Origin: Hoplostethus atlanticus
Taxonomy: Eukaryota; Chordata; Actinopteri; Trachichthyiformes; Trachichthyidae
Assembly: GCA_034670405.1 (NCBI GenBank)
Contig: JAXDDX010000173.1
Span: forward strand, 404,001-468,000
Length of the DNA: 64,000 bases
Reading direction: 5' to 3'
This document shows, one piece after another, positions 43,560 to 53,980 of the stretch. Numbering within the stretch: position 1 is the first letter of the stretch; every line of letters begins with the position of its first letter. The translations under genes were made by a program, and so were the position numbers. Below the pieces are notes generated by a model. It made no database searches. It was not told the DNA's origin and worked only from the letters and a program-made list of their open reading frames with translations.

Positions 43560-46502
43560 ATAAGAGGGGCTTAGTGGGGGCCCTGGTGAGGTCGGAGTTC
43601 ACAGTCCTGATGGCCTGAGGAAAGAAACTCCGTCTCAGTCTCTCTGTTTTTGCAGCGTGACTGCGGAGGCGCTTGCCTGACCGCAGCAGCTGAAACAGTC
43701 CGTTGTTAGGGTGGTGAGGATCCTTCATGATCCTGCAGGCTCTGGTTCTGCACCTCCTGGTGTACAAGTTCTGCAGGGTCCTGAGTGGAGCTGTTGCCAA
43801 ACCAGGCAGTGATGCTTCCTGTCAGGATGCTCTCTACAGCTCCAGAATAGAAGGACTGAAGGATCCTCCGGGAGACTTTAAATTTCCTCAGCTGCCTTAG
43901 GTGGTAAAGGCGCTGCCTTGCCTTTCTCACCAGAGTGTCAGTGTGTGTGGACCATGTAAGATCTTCGGTGATGTGGACTCCCAGGTATTTATACCTGCTC
44001 ACCCTCTCCACAGTAGTCCCATTAATCCCCAATAGTGAGTACGTCCTCCGTTGTTGTGCCCTCCTAAAGTCCACATTCAGCTCCTTAGTTTTGGTGACAT
44101 TCAAGAGGAGGCTGTTGTCCTGGCACCAGAGTGTCAGATCAGCGACTTCCTCCAGGTAGGCCTTCTCGTCGTTGTCGGAGATCAGGCCCACCACCACTGT
44201 GTCATCCGCAAACTTGATGATGGAGTTGGAGCTGAACCTGGCCACACAGTCGTGTGTGCACAGGGAGTACAGTAGGGGGCTGAGGACGCAACCCTGGGGG
44301 GATCCTGTGTTCAGGGTGAGGGGGTTGGAGGTGTGTCTGCCCACCCTGACCACCTGGGGCCTGGCGGTCAGGAAGTCCAGGATCCAGGCACACAGGGGGG
44401 TGTTCAGTCCCAGCTCAATCAGCTTGCCAGCCAGTCTGGTGGGGACTATGGTGTTGAAAGCTGAACTATAATCAATGAACAGCAGTCTCACATAGCCCCC
44501 CTTCCAGCTGTCAAGATGAGAGAGTGTGGTGTGCAGTACCTGGGAGACAGCATCATCCGTGGATCTGTTTGGGCGATAAGCAAACTGCAGCGGGTCCATG
44601 GAGCAAGGGAGGAAGGCGCAGATGTAGTCCTTTATCAGCCTCTCGAAGCATTTCATGACCACCGAGGTGAGGGCCACCGGTCGGTAGTCATTCAAGCATG
44701 CCGGAGAAGCATGCCGGAGAAGCATTCTTGGGCACAGGGACAATAGCGGATCTCTTGAAGCAGGCGGGGACCACAGACTCAGCCAGGGAGATGTTGAATA
44801 TTGTGGTGAACACTGGAGCTAGCTGATTAGCACAGGTCTTCAGTACTCGCCCAGATATGCCATCTGGACCAGCAGCTTTCCTGGTGTTCACCCTTGTCAG
44901 AGCCCTCCTCACACTGTGCTCGGTCACAGAGAGTGTGTGTTCATCCCTAGCGATAGAACTCACTTTGGCTACGCTAACAGTGTTGTTGTTAGCCGGCGAG
45001 CTAGCGCTGTTGTTGCTAGCCTCAAACCATGCATAAAATGAGTTCAGGTCGTCCGCTAGGGATGCGTCGGCACTCACAATTGCGGGGGGTCTGCCCTGGT
45101 AGTCGGTTATAGTCTGTAGCCCCTGCCATAGGCGTCTGGTGTCGTGCTGCTCCATCTGCGACTCCACTCTGTCTCTGTACCTCCTCTTGGCTTCCTTCAC
45201 CGCCCTTCTCAGTCCATAGGACGCTGCCTTGTGCTCGTCCATGTTGCCGGATACAAGACTGGAGTTATAGGCAGCAGTACGGGCGTTCAAAGCGTCGCGG
45301 ATGGATCTATCAACCCACGTTTTTTGGTTGGGAAAGGACTTAACTTTTACCGTGGGGACGATGGTGTCGGCTAGCGTTGCTATGAAACTCGTAACTGCAT
45401 CCGTAAACTCGCTGACGTCCCTGGAACTGTATTGGAACATGTCCCAGTCGACGTCATACAGAGCGTCCTGTAGCTCGGCCTCTGATTGGTCAGACCACCG
45501 CTTCACGTCCCTCGTCACTACCGCTTCCCGTGCTATCCTTTGTTTATACTCCGGTAACAGGAAAATGGTGGCATGGTCTGATTTGCCGAACAGAGGGAGA
45601 GAGACAGCCTTGTAGCCTCTCTTGAACGGTGTATAGCAGTGGTCCAACGTTCTTTCCCCTCTGGTAGCGCACGTAATGTGCTGATGAAAGTTTGGCATGA
45701 CTTTTTAAAGGTTCGCCCTATTAAAGTCCCCAGCCACCACCATAGCTGCGTCGGGATGCTTGTTCTGATGCCGACATAACACATCATGTAGGTCCGATAG
45801 TGCTACGTCGGTGTCCGCTTGTGGTGGTATGTAGACGGCTGTGGTGATGACCGAGCTGAACTCCCGGGGAAGGTAGAATGGACGGCATGAGATCGTCAGA
45901 TGCTCTAGGTTCGACGAGCAGGAACGAGAAAGAGTCTTAATGTCCTTGGGGTTGCACCAGTTGTTGATGGTCATGAAGCAAACCCCTCCACCCTTAGATT
46001 TGCCAGACTCTTCCGTTCTATCCGCACAGAAAAAAAAGAAGGACTCGGTTGGGCATATGGCTCGATCCGGCACCAGCGGGGTCAGCCATGTTTCCGTCAG
46101 ACAAAAGATGTTGCAATCCCTCATGTCCCGTTGGAATCTAATCCTCGCCCTAACATCATCCAACTTATTTTCCAGAGACTGGACGTTAGCAAGAAGGATG
46201 CTGGGCAGAGGTGGACGGTGGGCTTGATCTCTCAGTCTGATCCGAATTCCGCTCCATTTTCCTCGATGTTTTCTCCTTCGTCTCCCCATAGATGCGTCTC
46301 CACTGTTGTTATTGTGGCTCGCTCGTAAGATCTCCGCCGGCCACGCTGGATCAATGGAAAAAGTGGACGAAAACCTTTGTTTCACACAAACGTTTATGTC
46401 CAAAAGTTTGCTACAGTCGTAGGATGTTAGTGCCGATGTGTTTGTGTAAAAAAAGATATTAAAAACAAACACAAAAACTATGGAAACATGTGATCCAAAC
46501 AT
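43190..46502 (-). mobile_element. Nearly full-length CR1/L2-group LINE
   Basis: The 3' end at the left carries the (GATTCAA)-type tail (43191-43205), and the 3' UTR includes (TG)n at 43529-43559. Coding runs 46502-43706. A 5'-truncated second copy is at 54889-56543. Its right end meets Gypsy integrase coding at 46503. Clade is inferred from RT motif style and the tail; L2 versus another CR1-group clade is not settled. Confidence 0.75.
43706..46502 (-). pseudogene. LINE ORF2: apurinic endonuclease and reverse transcriptase
   Basis: The endonuclease part (46300-45500) has SILLANVQSLENKLDD, CLTETWLTP, VVAGDFNRANL and, further on, GKSDHATIFLLP (SDH motif). RT (about 44850-44000) has [55 protein letters not shown] and FADDTVVVG. 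Only two lesions are visible. One is an in-frame TAA after NRANL (45705-45707). The other is a 13-bp tandem duplication near 44695-44720, absent from the copy at 56370-56390, which shifts the frame. There is no ORF1. Confidence 0.8.
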
Positions 46503-46731
46503 TTGGTAGTCCCCAACGCTTCCATGCTGACCAAGGGCAAAACTTTGAGTCTGCCATTGTCGAAGAACTTAAGTAAGTTATATGGCACAGGAAAAAGCCA
46601 CAGCACTCCTTATCACCCTGAAGGAAACGGTAGTTGTGAGCGCTTTAACAGAACCCTGCTAAATCTCTTGGGAACACTGGAGAATGACAGGAAGGCTACT
46701 TGGCCGGAGTACATACAGGAACTGGCTTTTA

Positions 46732-48343
46732 CAGTGCTGTGAAAAAGTATTTGCCCCCTTCCCGATTTCTTCTATTTTTGCTTTTTTGTCACATTTAAAT
46801 GTTTCAGATCATCCAACTAATTTTAATATAAGACAAAGACAACGTGAGTAAACACAAAATGCCATTTTTAAATGATCATTTAATTTTTTGAAGGTAAAGA
46901 GTTATTCAAAACCTATATCACCCATGTGAAAAAGTAATTGCCCCCCTAAACCTAATAACTGGTTGTGCCACCCTTGGTGGCAACAACTGCAATCAAACGT
47001 TTGCGATAACTGTCAAGGAGTCTTTTACAGGAATTTTGGCCCACTCTTCTTTGCAGAATTGTTTTAATTCAGCCACATTGGAGGGTTTTCAAGCATGAAC
47101 TGCCTGTTTAAGGTCATGCCACAGCATCTCAATCGGATTCAAGTCAGGACTTTGACTAGGCCACTCCAAAACTTTAATTTTGTTTCTTTTGAGCCATTCA
47201 GAGGTGGACTTGCTTGTGTGCTTCGGATCATTGTCCTGCTGCATAACCCAACTGCGCTTGAGCTTTAGGTCACGAACTGATGGCTGGACATTCTCCTTCA
47301 GGATTTTCTGGTAGAGAGCAGAATTCATGGTTCCATCAATTATGGCAAGTCGTCCAGGTCCTGAAGCAGCAAAGCCCCAGACCATCACACTACCACCACC
47401 ATGTTTGACTGTTGGTATGATGTTCTTATTGTGGAATGCTGTGTTAGCTTTACGCCAGATGTAACAGGACCCATGTCTTCCATAAAGTTCCACTTTTGAC
47501 TCATCAGTCCACAGAATATTATCCCAAAAGTCTTGGGGGTCATCAAGATGTTTTTTGGCAAATGTGAGGCGAGCCTTTGTGTTCTTTTTGGTGAGCAGTG
47601 GTTTTCGCCTTGCAACTCTCCTATGGATGACATTTTTGCCCAGTCTCTTTCTGATTGTGGAATCGTGAACACTGACCTTAACTGAGGCAAGTGAGGCCTG
47701 CAGTTCTTTAGATGTTAGTCTGGGTTCTTTTGTGACCTCCCGGATGAGTCGTCGATGCACTCTTGGAGGAATTCTGGTAGGCCGGCCACTCCTGGGAAGG
47801 TTCACCACTGTTCCAAGTTTTCTCCATTTGTAGATAATGGCTCTCACCGTGGTTCGCTGGAGTCTGAGAGCCTTAGAAATGGCTTTGTAACCCTTTCCAG
47901 ACTGATAGATGTCAATGACTTTGTTTCTCATCTGTTCTTGAATTTCTTTAGATCACGGCATCATGTGCTGCTTTTTGAGACCTTTTAACCTGCTTCACAT
48001 TGCCAGACAGGTTCTATTTAAGTGATGTTTAGATTCAACAGGACTGGCAGTAAACATGCCTGGGTGTGTCTAGTGAAATTTAACCCAATTATCAATTACA
48101 TTTGATTAAGTGGTTGATTTAGTAACTAAGGGGGCAATTACTTTTTCACATAGGGCCAGCTAGGGTTGGATAGCTTTTTTCCTTCAATAAATGAAATCAT
48201 CATTTAAAAACTGCATTTTGTGTTTACTCGGGTTATCTTTGTCTAATATTAAAATTGGTTTGATGATCTGAAACATTTAAGTGTGACAAATATGCAAAAA
48301 TAGAAGAAATCGGGAAGGGGGCAAATACTTTTTCACAGCACTG
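46732..48343 (-). mobile_element. Full-length Tc1 transposon, 1,612 bp
   Basis: The termini CAGTGCTGTGAAAAAGTATTTG and its complement are at 46732 and 48343, and TA flanks both sides (46730-46731, 48344-48345). Removing it joins the Gypsy integrase frame without loss, so the target was coding sequence. Subterminal repeats extend about 200 bp on each side. Confidence 0.9.
46975..47964 (-). pseudogene. Tc1 transposase with few lesions
   Basis: An HTH region (GKGYKAISKALRLQRTTVR), GRP box (SGRPTRI) and DDE domain are present, with ILWTDESKVELYG, VMQQDNDPKHTSKST and SPDLNPIEMLWHDLK showing D, D and E. The open frame is 47931-47089. From the natural ATG (47964) codon 4 is TGA. A second TGA follows QAVHA near 47090. 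A frameshift lies after EEWAKIP near 47035. Both TGAs are explained by CGA to TGA change, that is CpG decay. Length otherwise fits the family (about 340 aa). Confidence 0.85.
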
Positions 48344-49118
48344 TATGTACAACAACAGTGTCCATAGCTCTATTGGCCAAACTCCACACTACCTGATGTT
48401 TGGTAGGCATGCTCTACTGCCCTTGGACCTTGTTCTCAGAATTCCAAACACAGAGGCCTTCCCCCCGCAAACTGATTGGGTCAACAAACACCATGAAGTC
48501 TCCAGTATGCCTATCAAAAGGCAAAAAGTCAACTGGAAAACTCTGCCAGTCGCCAGAAGAAAAAAGCGGAACAAAGACCTCAGAATGCCCCTCTTCTACC
48601 AGGAGAACGAGTGTTGCTGCGGCAACGGGAGCGAAGGACTGGGATAAGCTGGCAGACTTCTGTGAGAAAGATCCTTATGTAGTGCTAAGAAAGCACAATA
48701 TGGAACTCCCAGTATATGTAGTTAAGCCTGAGCAGGGTAGTGGTAACGAAAAGGTTTTGCACAGGAACTTGTTACGCCCTTGTCCTCTTTCTTATGTACC
48801 CTGCACTGCCTCTAGTCAACCACAAACTGCTGCCCCTGAAAGTACAGACAGTATTGGTGTTTGGGGTTTCCTACCCGTGCCCACAGCTGATCCAACAGCC
48901 CCCACGGCACCAGTCGTTGTCCCGTCTGTGCTCCCAGCCACGACCGTCCCGGAGGCCATGGACCCTGTGGTGCCGCCGGGACACCAGTCCCCAACGCAGT
49001 CAGACATACTCCTGAGGAGATCAACAAGAGCCACCAAAGGACTACCACCCGGCTGATTTCAACAATAGCCAGGTTAGTCTTAGCCCTGAGGACATGGCTC
49101 TGAAAAAATGGGGGGGGG

Positions 49119-49790
49119 TGTAAGGAAATGACTGGTGTACTGTGTCTGTGTATCTCATGGGTGTGTCTCTCCCCTCTCCACGAGCTGCACTGGCAAGGCT
49201 GATACCCATCAAGCCTGAGTGTGGGTGTCAGCTGGCCAATGGGGAGACTCCAGGTTCCAGGCCCAGAGTTTAAAAGAGGAAGGATACAGTGACGAGAGGT
49301 TGTTTTTTGCCGGCCGGCCAGACATTGTACAGCGAACGCGAGTTGGAGCGAGGCAGAGGAATAACAGATGATGGTGGTATAGTCATGTGATTGTGTATAT
49401 ATATTGTGTAAGATTTCCCTCCTTGTTTTAAAACTGTGACTGTTAATGTTTTTACCTGGATATGTTTTTATCTTTACTTCTATCAGGGTAACTGTGCAGA
49501 CAGCGGATCTTATTTGATGCCAGCATGCGGGATTTACTAGTTATACTATAAGTTTAACGTGTGTTGTGCATGTTTTTAACCAATGTGTATTCCATGGTGC
49601 TTTTATTGTCACTGCATGCCACTTGTTTTTAGTCATCGGTCAAGCTGTTCTTAAAGCCAGAGCTCCCTAGTTGTTACCTAGGCTCAGATCCATTAATGCT
49701 GTTTAATAAATCAGTTACCCTGCTATCTTGTCTGTCCAGCAAAATCACGATAATTCCACTTCAGATAGAACTTACGTGGGTCCTTCCCCA
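49119..49790 (+). mobile_element. 3' LTR of the second Gypsy type
   Basis: A polypurine tract (AAAAAATGGGGGGGGG) precedes TGTAAGGAAATG. The end is TCCTTCCCCA. AATAAA is at 49705-49710. Length about 672 bp. No partner LTR is in the window. Confidence 0.65.
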
Positions 49791-50224
49791 GCATAAAAGT
49801 ATTCTCTCATTTACTATTGTCTTACACTAAGACTAATAGACATAACCAGTGAATGGTTTACTGACCATTTAGATGTACCCCAAACATTTCCAAATAGCCA
49901 GAGTTTTGACAAACTTTGAATTAGTTAACATTAGCGAAACACCCAGACTAATTTGCCACACGGCACTATCTGACGCTAGCTTGCAAGTACGACTGAAGCT
50001 GAATGAGACAGACACCATATTATTGCTATACGATAGCTCGGTACAACTGAACAAAATGCTGTCTCCGTTCGCACGTGCAGTTGAGGTATATTTCTGGGAA
50101 AAAAGGAGATTTCCAATTACCCATCTTTGTAAGTTCATTAAACTGAGTGTCAACTTTTCCTTCCCAGAATTGCAGAAATCTACAAATAATTTAAAAACCT
50201 AAAACAAAATGAGTGAGACCAATG
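49791..50224. other. No identified feature
   Basis: Moderately open on both strands at 49870-50200, but without recognisable domains. It lies between a Gypsy LTR and a Tc1 relic. Confidence 0.35.
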
Positions 50225-51105
50225 AAATTTTAGTGAAGTACACTGCTACATATAAGTTAGGATGTTTGTCAGCATTTACAGTCTAGGAGTGGGCATCCAG
50301 CAAAGATCACCGCAAGAGCACGGCAAATAATGGTCAAGGAGGTGACAAAGAACCCTAAGGTAACAGCTAAGGATCTGCAGGCATCTGTTGAACTTTCTAA
50401 CATTAGTGTCCACGAGTCCACAATAAGAAAAACACTGAACAAGAGTAGTGTTCATGGGAGGATACCAGGGGGGAAACCACTGATCTCCCACAAAAAACAT
50501 TGCAGTCTGTCTCAAGTTTGCCAGACACCACCTGGAACAATGTTCTGTGGACAGATGAGACAAAAATTGAACCTCATGGCAAAAGGGCACAATGCTGTGT
50601 TTGGAGGAGAACAAACACTACATAACAGCAAAACCTCATCCCAACCGTGAAGCATGATGGAGGGAGCATCATGGTTTGGGGCCTGAGGGCTTGCAATCAT
50701 TGAGGGAACAATGAATTCCTAATTGGATCAGAAGATTCTACAGGGTTCTACAGAATTGTCAGGATAACGGCTCACAATCGTAACAGAGGTTGGGTCATGC
50801 AGCATGACAGTGACCCAAAACAAAAGAAAATCTACAATAGAATGGCTTAGAAGAACAGAAGAAAATTCACATTTCGGAATGGCCAAGTCAGAGTCCTGAC
50901 TTTAACCCTATTGAAGTGTTGTGGCATGACCTGAAGCAAGCCATTCATGCAAGACATCTGAAAAATATCAATGAACTGAAACAGTTCTGCAAGGATGAAT
51001 GGTCGACAATACTTCCTAAATGTTGTGCAGGTCTGATCAGCAACTACAGGAAACATTTGGTTGAAGTTATTGCTGCTAAAGGAGATTCCACCAATTACTA
51101 AATTT
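50225..51105 (+). pseudogene. Tc1 transposase relic, interrupted by a solo LTR
   Basis: Frames give IMVKEVTKNPKVTAKDLQAS, HESTIRKTLN, then after shifts MLWHDLKQAIHARHLKNIN and LISNYRKHLVEVIAAKG (50916-51101). The catalytic Asp boxes are eroded (WTDET reads CGQMRQ in this frame). The element's 3' end continues at 51683-51890 with the terminus-like GGTTCACAAACTTT. Confidence 0.75.
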
Positions 51106-51110
51106 CATGG

Positions 51111-51677
51111 TGTTACGATCGAGTACAGGACCCAAGTGCAGAACCACAGACAACAGAGGCGAAGGTAGGGACAAAAATAGGTTTTACTAGGGGATGGTTC
51201 AGAGGGTGGCAGGGTAGGGAAAGCAAGGGGAAGACGGGCTGGAGCAGGACCGGGATGAACAGGGCTGGGAGTCAGGCAGACAAGACGACAGGCAGGGAAC
51301 CAGGAGACAGACAGGCAGGCAGGGTAGACAGACGGTGGTAGGTCGGCAGGCGGGGGGGGGGGTCAGGGAAGGAGACTGGATCTGGATACAAAAACAACGG
51401 AGTTAGTAAGGCGAAGGAGGAACTTTGAGAAGATTCTGCAAAGCGGCCGAGAACGAGACTGCCAGGGCAGTACAAACAACGATCTGGCGATGAGTGGATG
51501 GAAAGCTGGGGTTCTTATGCTGGTGGTGATGAGATGATGGATGGCAGGTGAGCGGGAGGTGGTGATGAGTCAGGGAGGAGCTGGGGTCTGGAGCCACGCC
51601 CGCCAACACACACACACACACAGACAGAGACAGACAGGTAGAGAGACTGCTAGGAGGCAGAGGTGGAGGGCGTGACA
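51111..51677 (-). mobile_element. Gypsy solo LTR with CATGG target duplication
   Basis: It begins TGTTACGATC and ends GGCGTGACA; CATGG is at 51106-51110 and 51678-51682. Removing it restores the Tc1 3' end reading TTTCATGGTTCACAAAC. Minus-strand sequence (TGTCACGCCC..., CT/GT-rich stretch) resembles the Gypsy LTR at 9942-10510 in layout. Confidence 0.85.
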
Positions 51678-51889
51678 CATGGTTCACAAACTTTGTCCAA
51701 TCCAAGCTGTTAAAGTTTGAACAATAATTCAATAAAGACGTAAGTATACATTTTTGTGTGTTGTTAAATCACATTGTGTTTATCTGTTTTTATGACTTAG
51801 ATGAAGATCAGGCCATATTTTAGGAGACATTCATACAGGAATGCAGGTAACTCACAAAGGGTTCACAAACTTTCACAAATGTATTTTTT

Positions 51890-52251
51890 TTAAATTCTGA
51901 ATTATACATTATTGGGTAAAAGTTGGCTACTTTTGATTTTCATCTGTGTTGTTTATAGCGAGTGATAAGTATACTTCAATCTGAACTATCCTCTGGTAAT
52001 ATACTGAATTATAACTTGAGTGCACCAGTATGCAGTACATAATGATGTATTAGTAGTAGTATTAGTATGTAGCATGTAGTATCTGGTTTCAAACACAGTA
52101 CTGGTTTGTCTTAGTCCTGAATTAAGTCTGTTCCCCTCACTTTTTAAATTATGGCTACGCCCGTGTGTGTGTGTGTGTGTGTGTCAGGTGAGGATCATAT
52201 TTCAACAACCTCTCAGTGTACACATACCATGGACACACCCCTGCTCTACTA

Positions 52252-52283
<32 letters not shown>

Positions 52284-52615
52284 AAACAACCTTATCTGTC
52301 TGAGTCCAAAGTCCAGAACTGAAGTCCTCAGCTTCCTGGATGGATGCTCAGATCAAAGCAGGACAAGTTTACCTCCAACCAAGCAAAGCTGGCAAAGTGA
52401 GTTACCTTTATCAAACACTCAAAACATAAATTAAGATGTTATAACCTAGTCAACTGTTCTTCAATTGCTATTAACATTTTGAGCCTTGGATATGGGGTAA
52501 AGCTTATAGGCTTCTACAGGGTATATTCATTGTTTTGTGTTCTAATTAGTTGATAAAACAATCATGTTTAGCATGTAGGTATACTGACAGAAAATTAAGG
52601 AAAGTTGGTGACTTG
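51890..52615. other. No gene seen
   Basis: AT-rich; (GT)n at 52165-52183; T-run at 52264-52282 followed by AAACAACC. No coding. Confidence 0.45.
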
Positions 52616-52795
52616 CAGTACTGTGCAAAAGTCTTAAGCACATGTAAACATGCAATGTTTAACAAAGAAATGAAAAGTTTCTAAATATCAAAAACATTAT
52701 TATAAAGAGCAGTAATGTAAAACACTAATGCAGAAAACAAGACCAAATTTATATTTAAAAATATCTAGGGTGCCTAACACCTTTTCACAATACTG
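52616..52795. repeat. Tc1-type MITE, 180 bp
   Basis: The left end CAGTACTGTGCAAAAGTCTTAAGCAC pairs with the right end GTGCCTAACACCTTTTCACAATACTG. TA follows on the right (52796-52797); the left flank is TG. Confidence 0.7.
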
Positions 52796-52797
52796 TA

Positions 52798-53980
52798 CTT
52801 ACAAACAAGTATTATTGTCCCCCAGTTTCATCCAAATTCCAGTTAAATAAGGGACATGCAGTAGCCTCTGTGCAAGGGCTGTCTGTTGCTTACATGAGAA
52901 ATGTAGTCTCTCGCCCTAGGATCCTGCATCCTACATGAAAACATATTTTGGTACTGTTATCTTGACCCACCACCCATTTTGGGTGCTGTCAGATAGAAAG
53001 CAGCTAATGTAAAAGGCCACCAGGTTGACTACTCTGTTAAAATAAGGACAGACTATGTGTAGTGTATTCTGTATTTCAAGCGTGTGAATGCAGAGCAGGA
53101 AGCCAGATACACAAGTTGAGACACAACACTGCACATTCCTGCACATTACTGATAGCACACACCCATGTTGGTACCCCATAGTGGCCATTAGCTTGAATCT
53201 CTAACGTTAATCTTAACCATAACAAGACTTGACATTGCTATAGCAATCCCAGAAATCTAGAGGACAAACACAAACTCTGGGAAGGTTACTTTCAAAATGT
53301 AATCCATTACAGATCATTGATTACCTGCTGAAAACAACAATGTGGCCCACGATTATTTAAACTAGGCAATGTATCTCATTCCTTCCTTTTGTATTGCTTT
53401 ACCTCCAAAATCGATAAAATATGAAGTGAGACATGTTTTTACACTGTATGAATTGTATAATCATGTATAACTGTCATCATAATCAACTATTATTACAAGA
53501 TCAGTAAAATTATCCTGAATCTCCCAATATAAATGCTTCTCCCTCCAAACCTGTTTTGAATAATCCAACAAGCTCCTTTTTGTAAAATATATGTAACAAA
53601 CTGTGATATGTTAGTCACTTTAAATACTTGTAGTAATAGTAACATATCACAGTTATAACTGTTTGTAGTTAGATTCTTACTGTCCTGTTATATTTATTGT
53701 GCTACTTTATGACATTTTTAAGGTAGGTATAGGCCAGAGGCATGCTGACCTTTTCCTCCTCCCTCCCTCTGACTCTTCACTTTAACTCTCTTTATTTGGG
53801 AGAGAGGGAGGGGCTGTGACTAACGTTTACCTCTCTGTCAGAGAGGTGGGAGGGTTGAAACTGACTTAAATTCACAGACAAAAGGTGTGGATGAGGATAA
53901 ATCAGATACTTTCACAATGTCACACTCAGATGTAATAAGATGTGAAACTAATAGTTAAGTTTATTTATAGAGTATTTATA
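52798..53980. other. No gene seen
   Basis: AT-rich, with no exon or terminal repeats. 53600-53660 carries a short inverted pair around AACATATCACAGTT. Nothing else. Confidence 0.45.

Larger units (their letters stand above)
46503..49065 (+). pseudogene. Gypsy-type integrase and pol C-terminus, split by Tc1
   Basis: The reading begins HADQGQNFESAIVEELK (second catalytic Asp), then STPYHPEGNGSCERFNRTL (catalytic Glu) up to ELAFTV at 46729. It resumes after the Tc1 at 48346 as YNNSVHSSIGQTPHYLMFGR. The C-terminal part (48600-48800) reads DPYVVLRKHNMELPVYVVKP, after frame changes, and a Pro/Thr-rich tail. No chromodomain is seen, so this is a different Gypsy lineage from that at 4-19 kb. Upstream pol is missing; the LINE's 5' end lies there. 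Confidence 0.75.
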
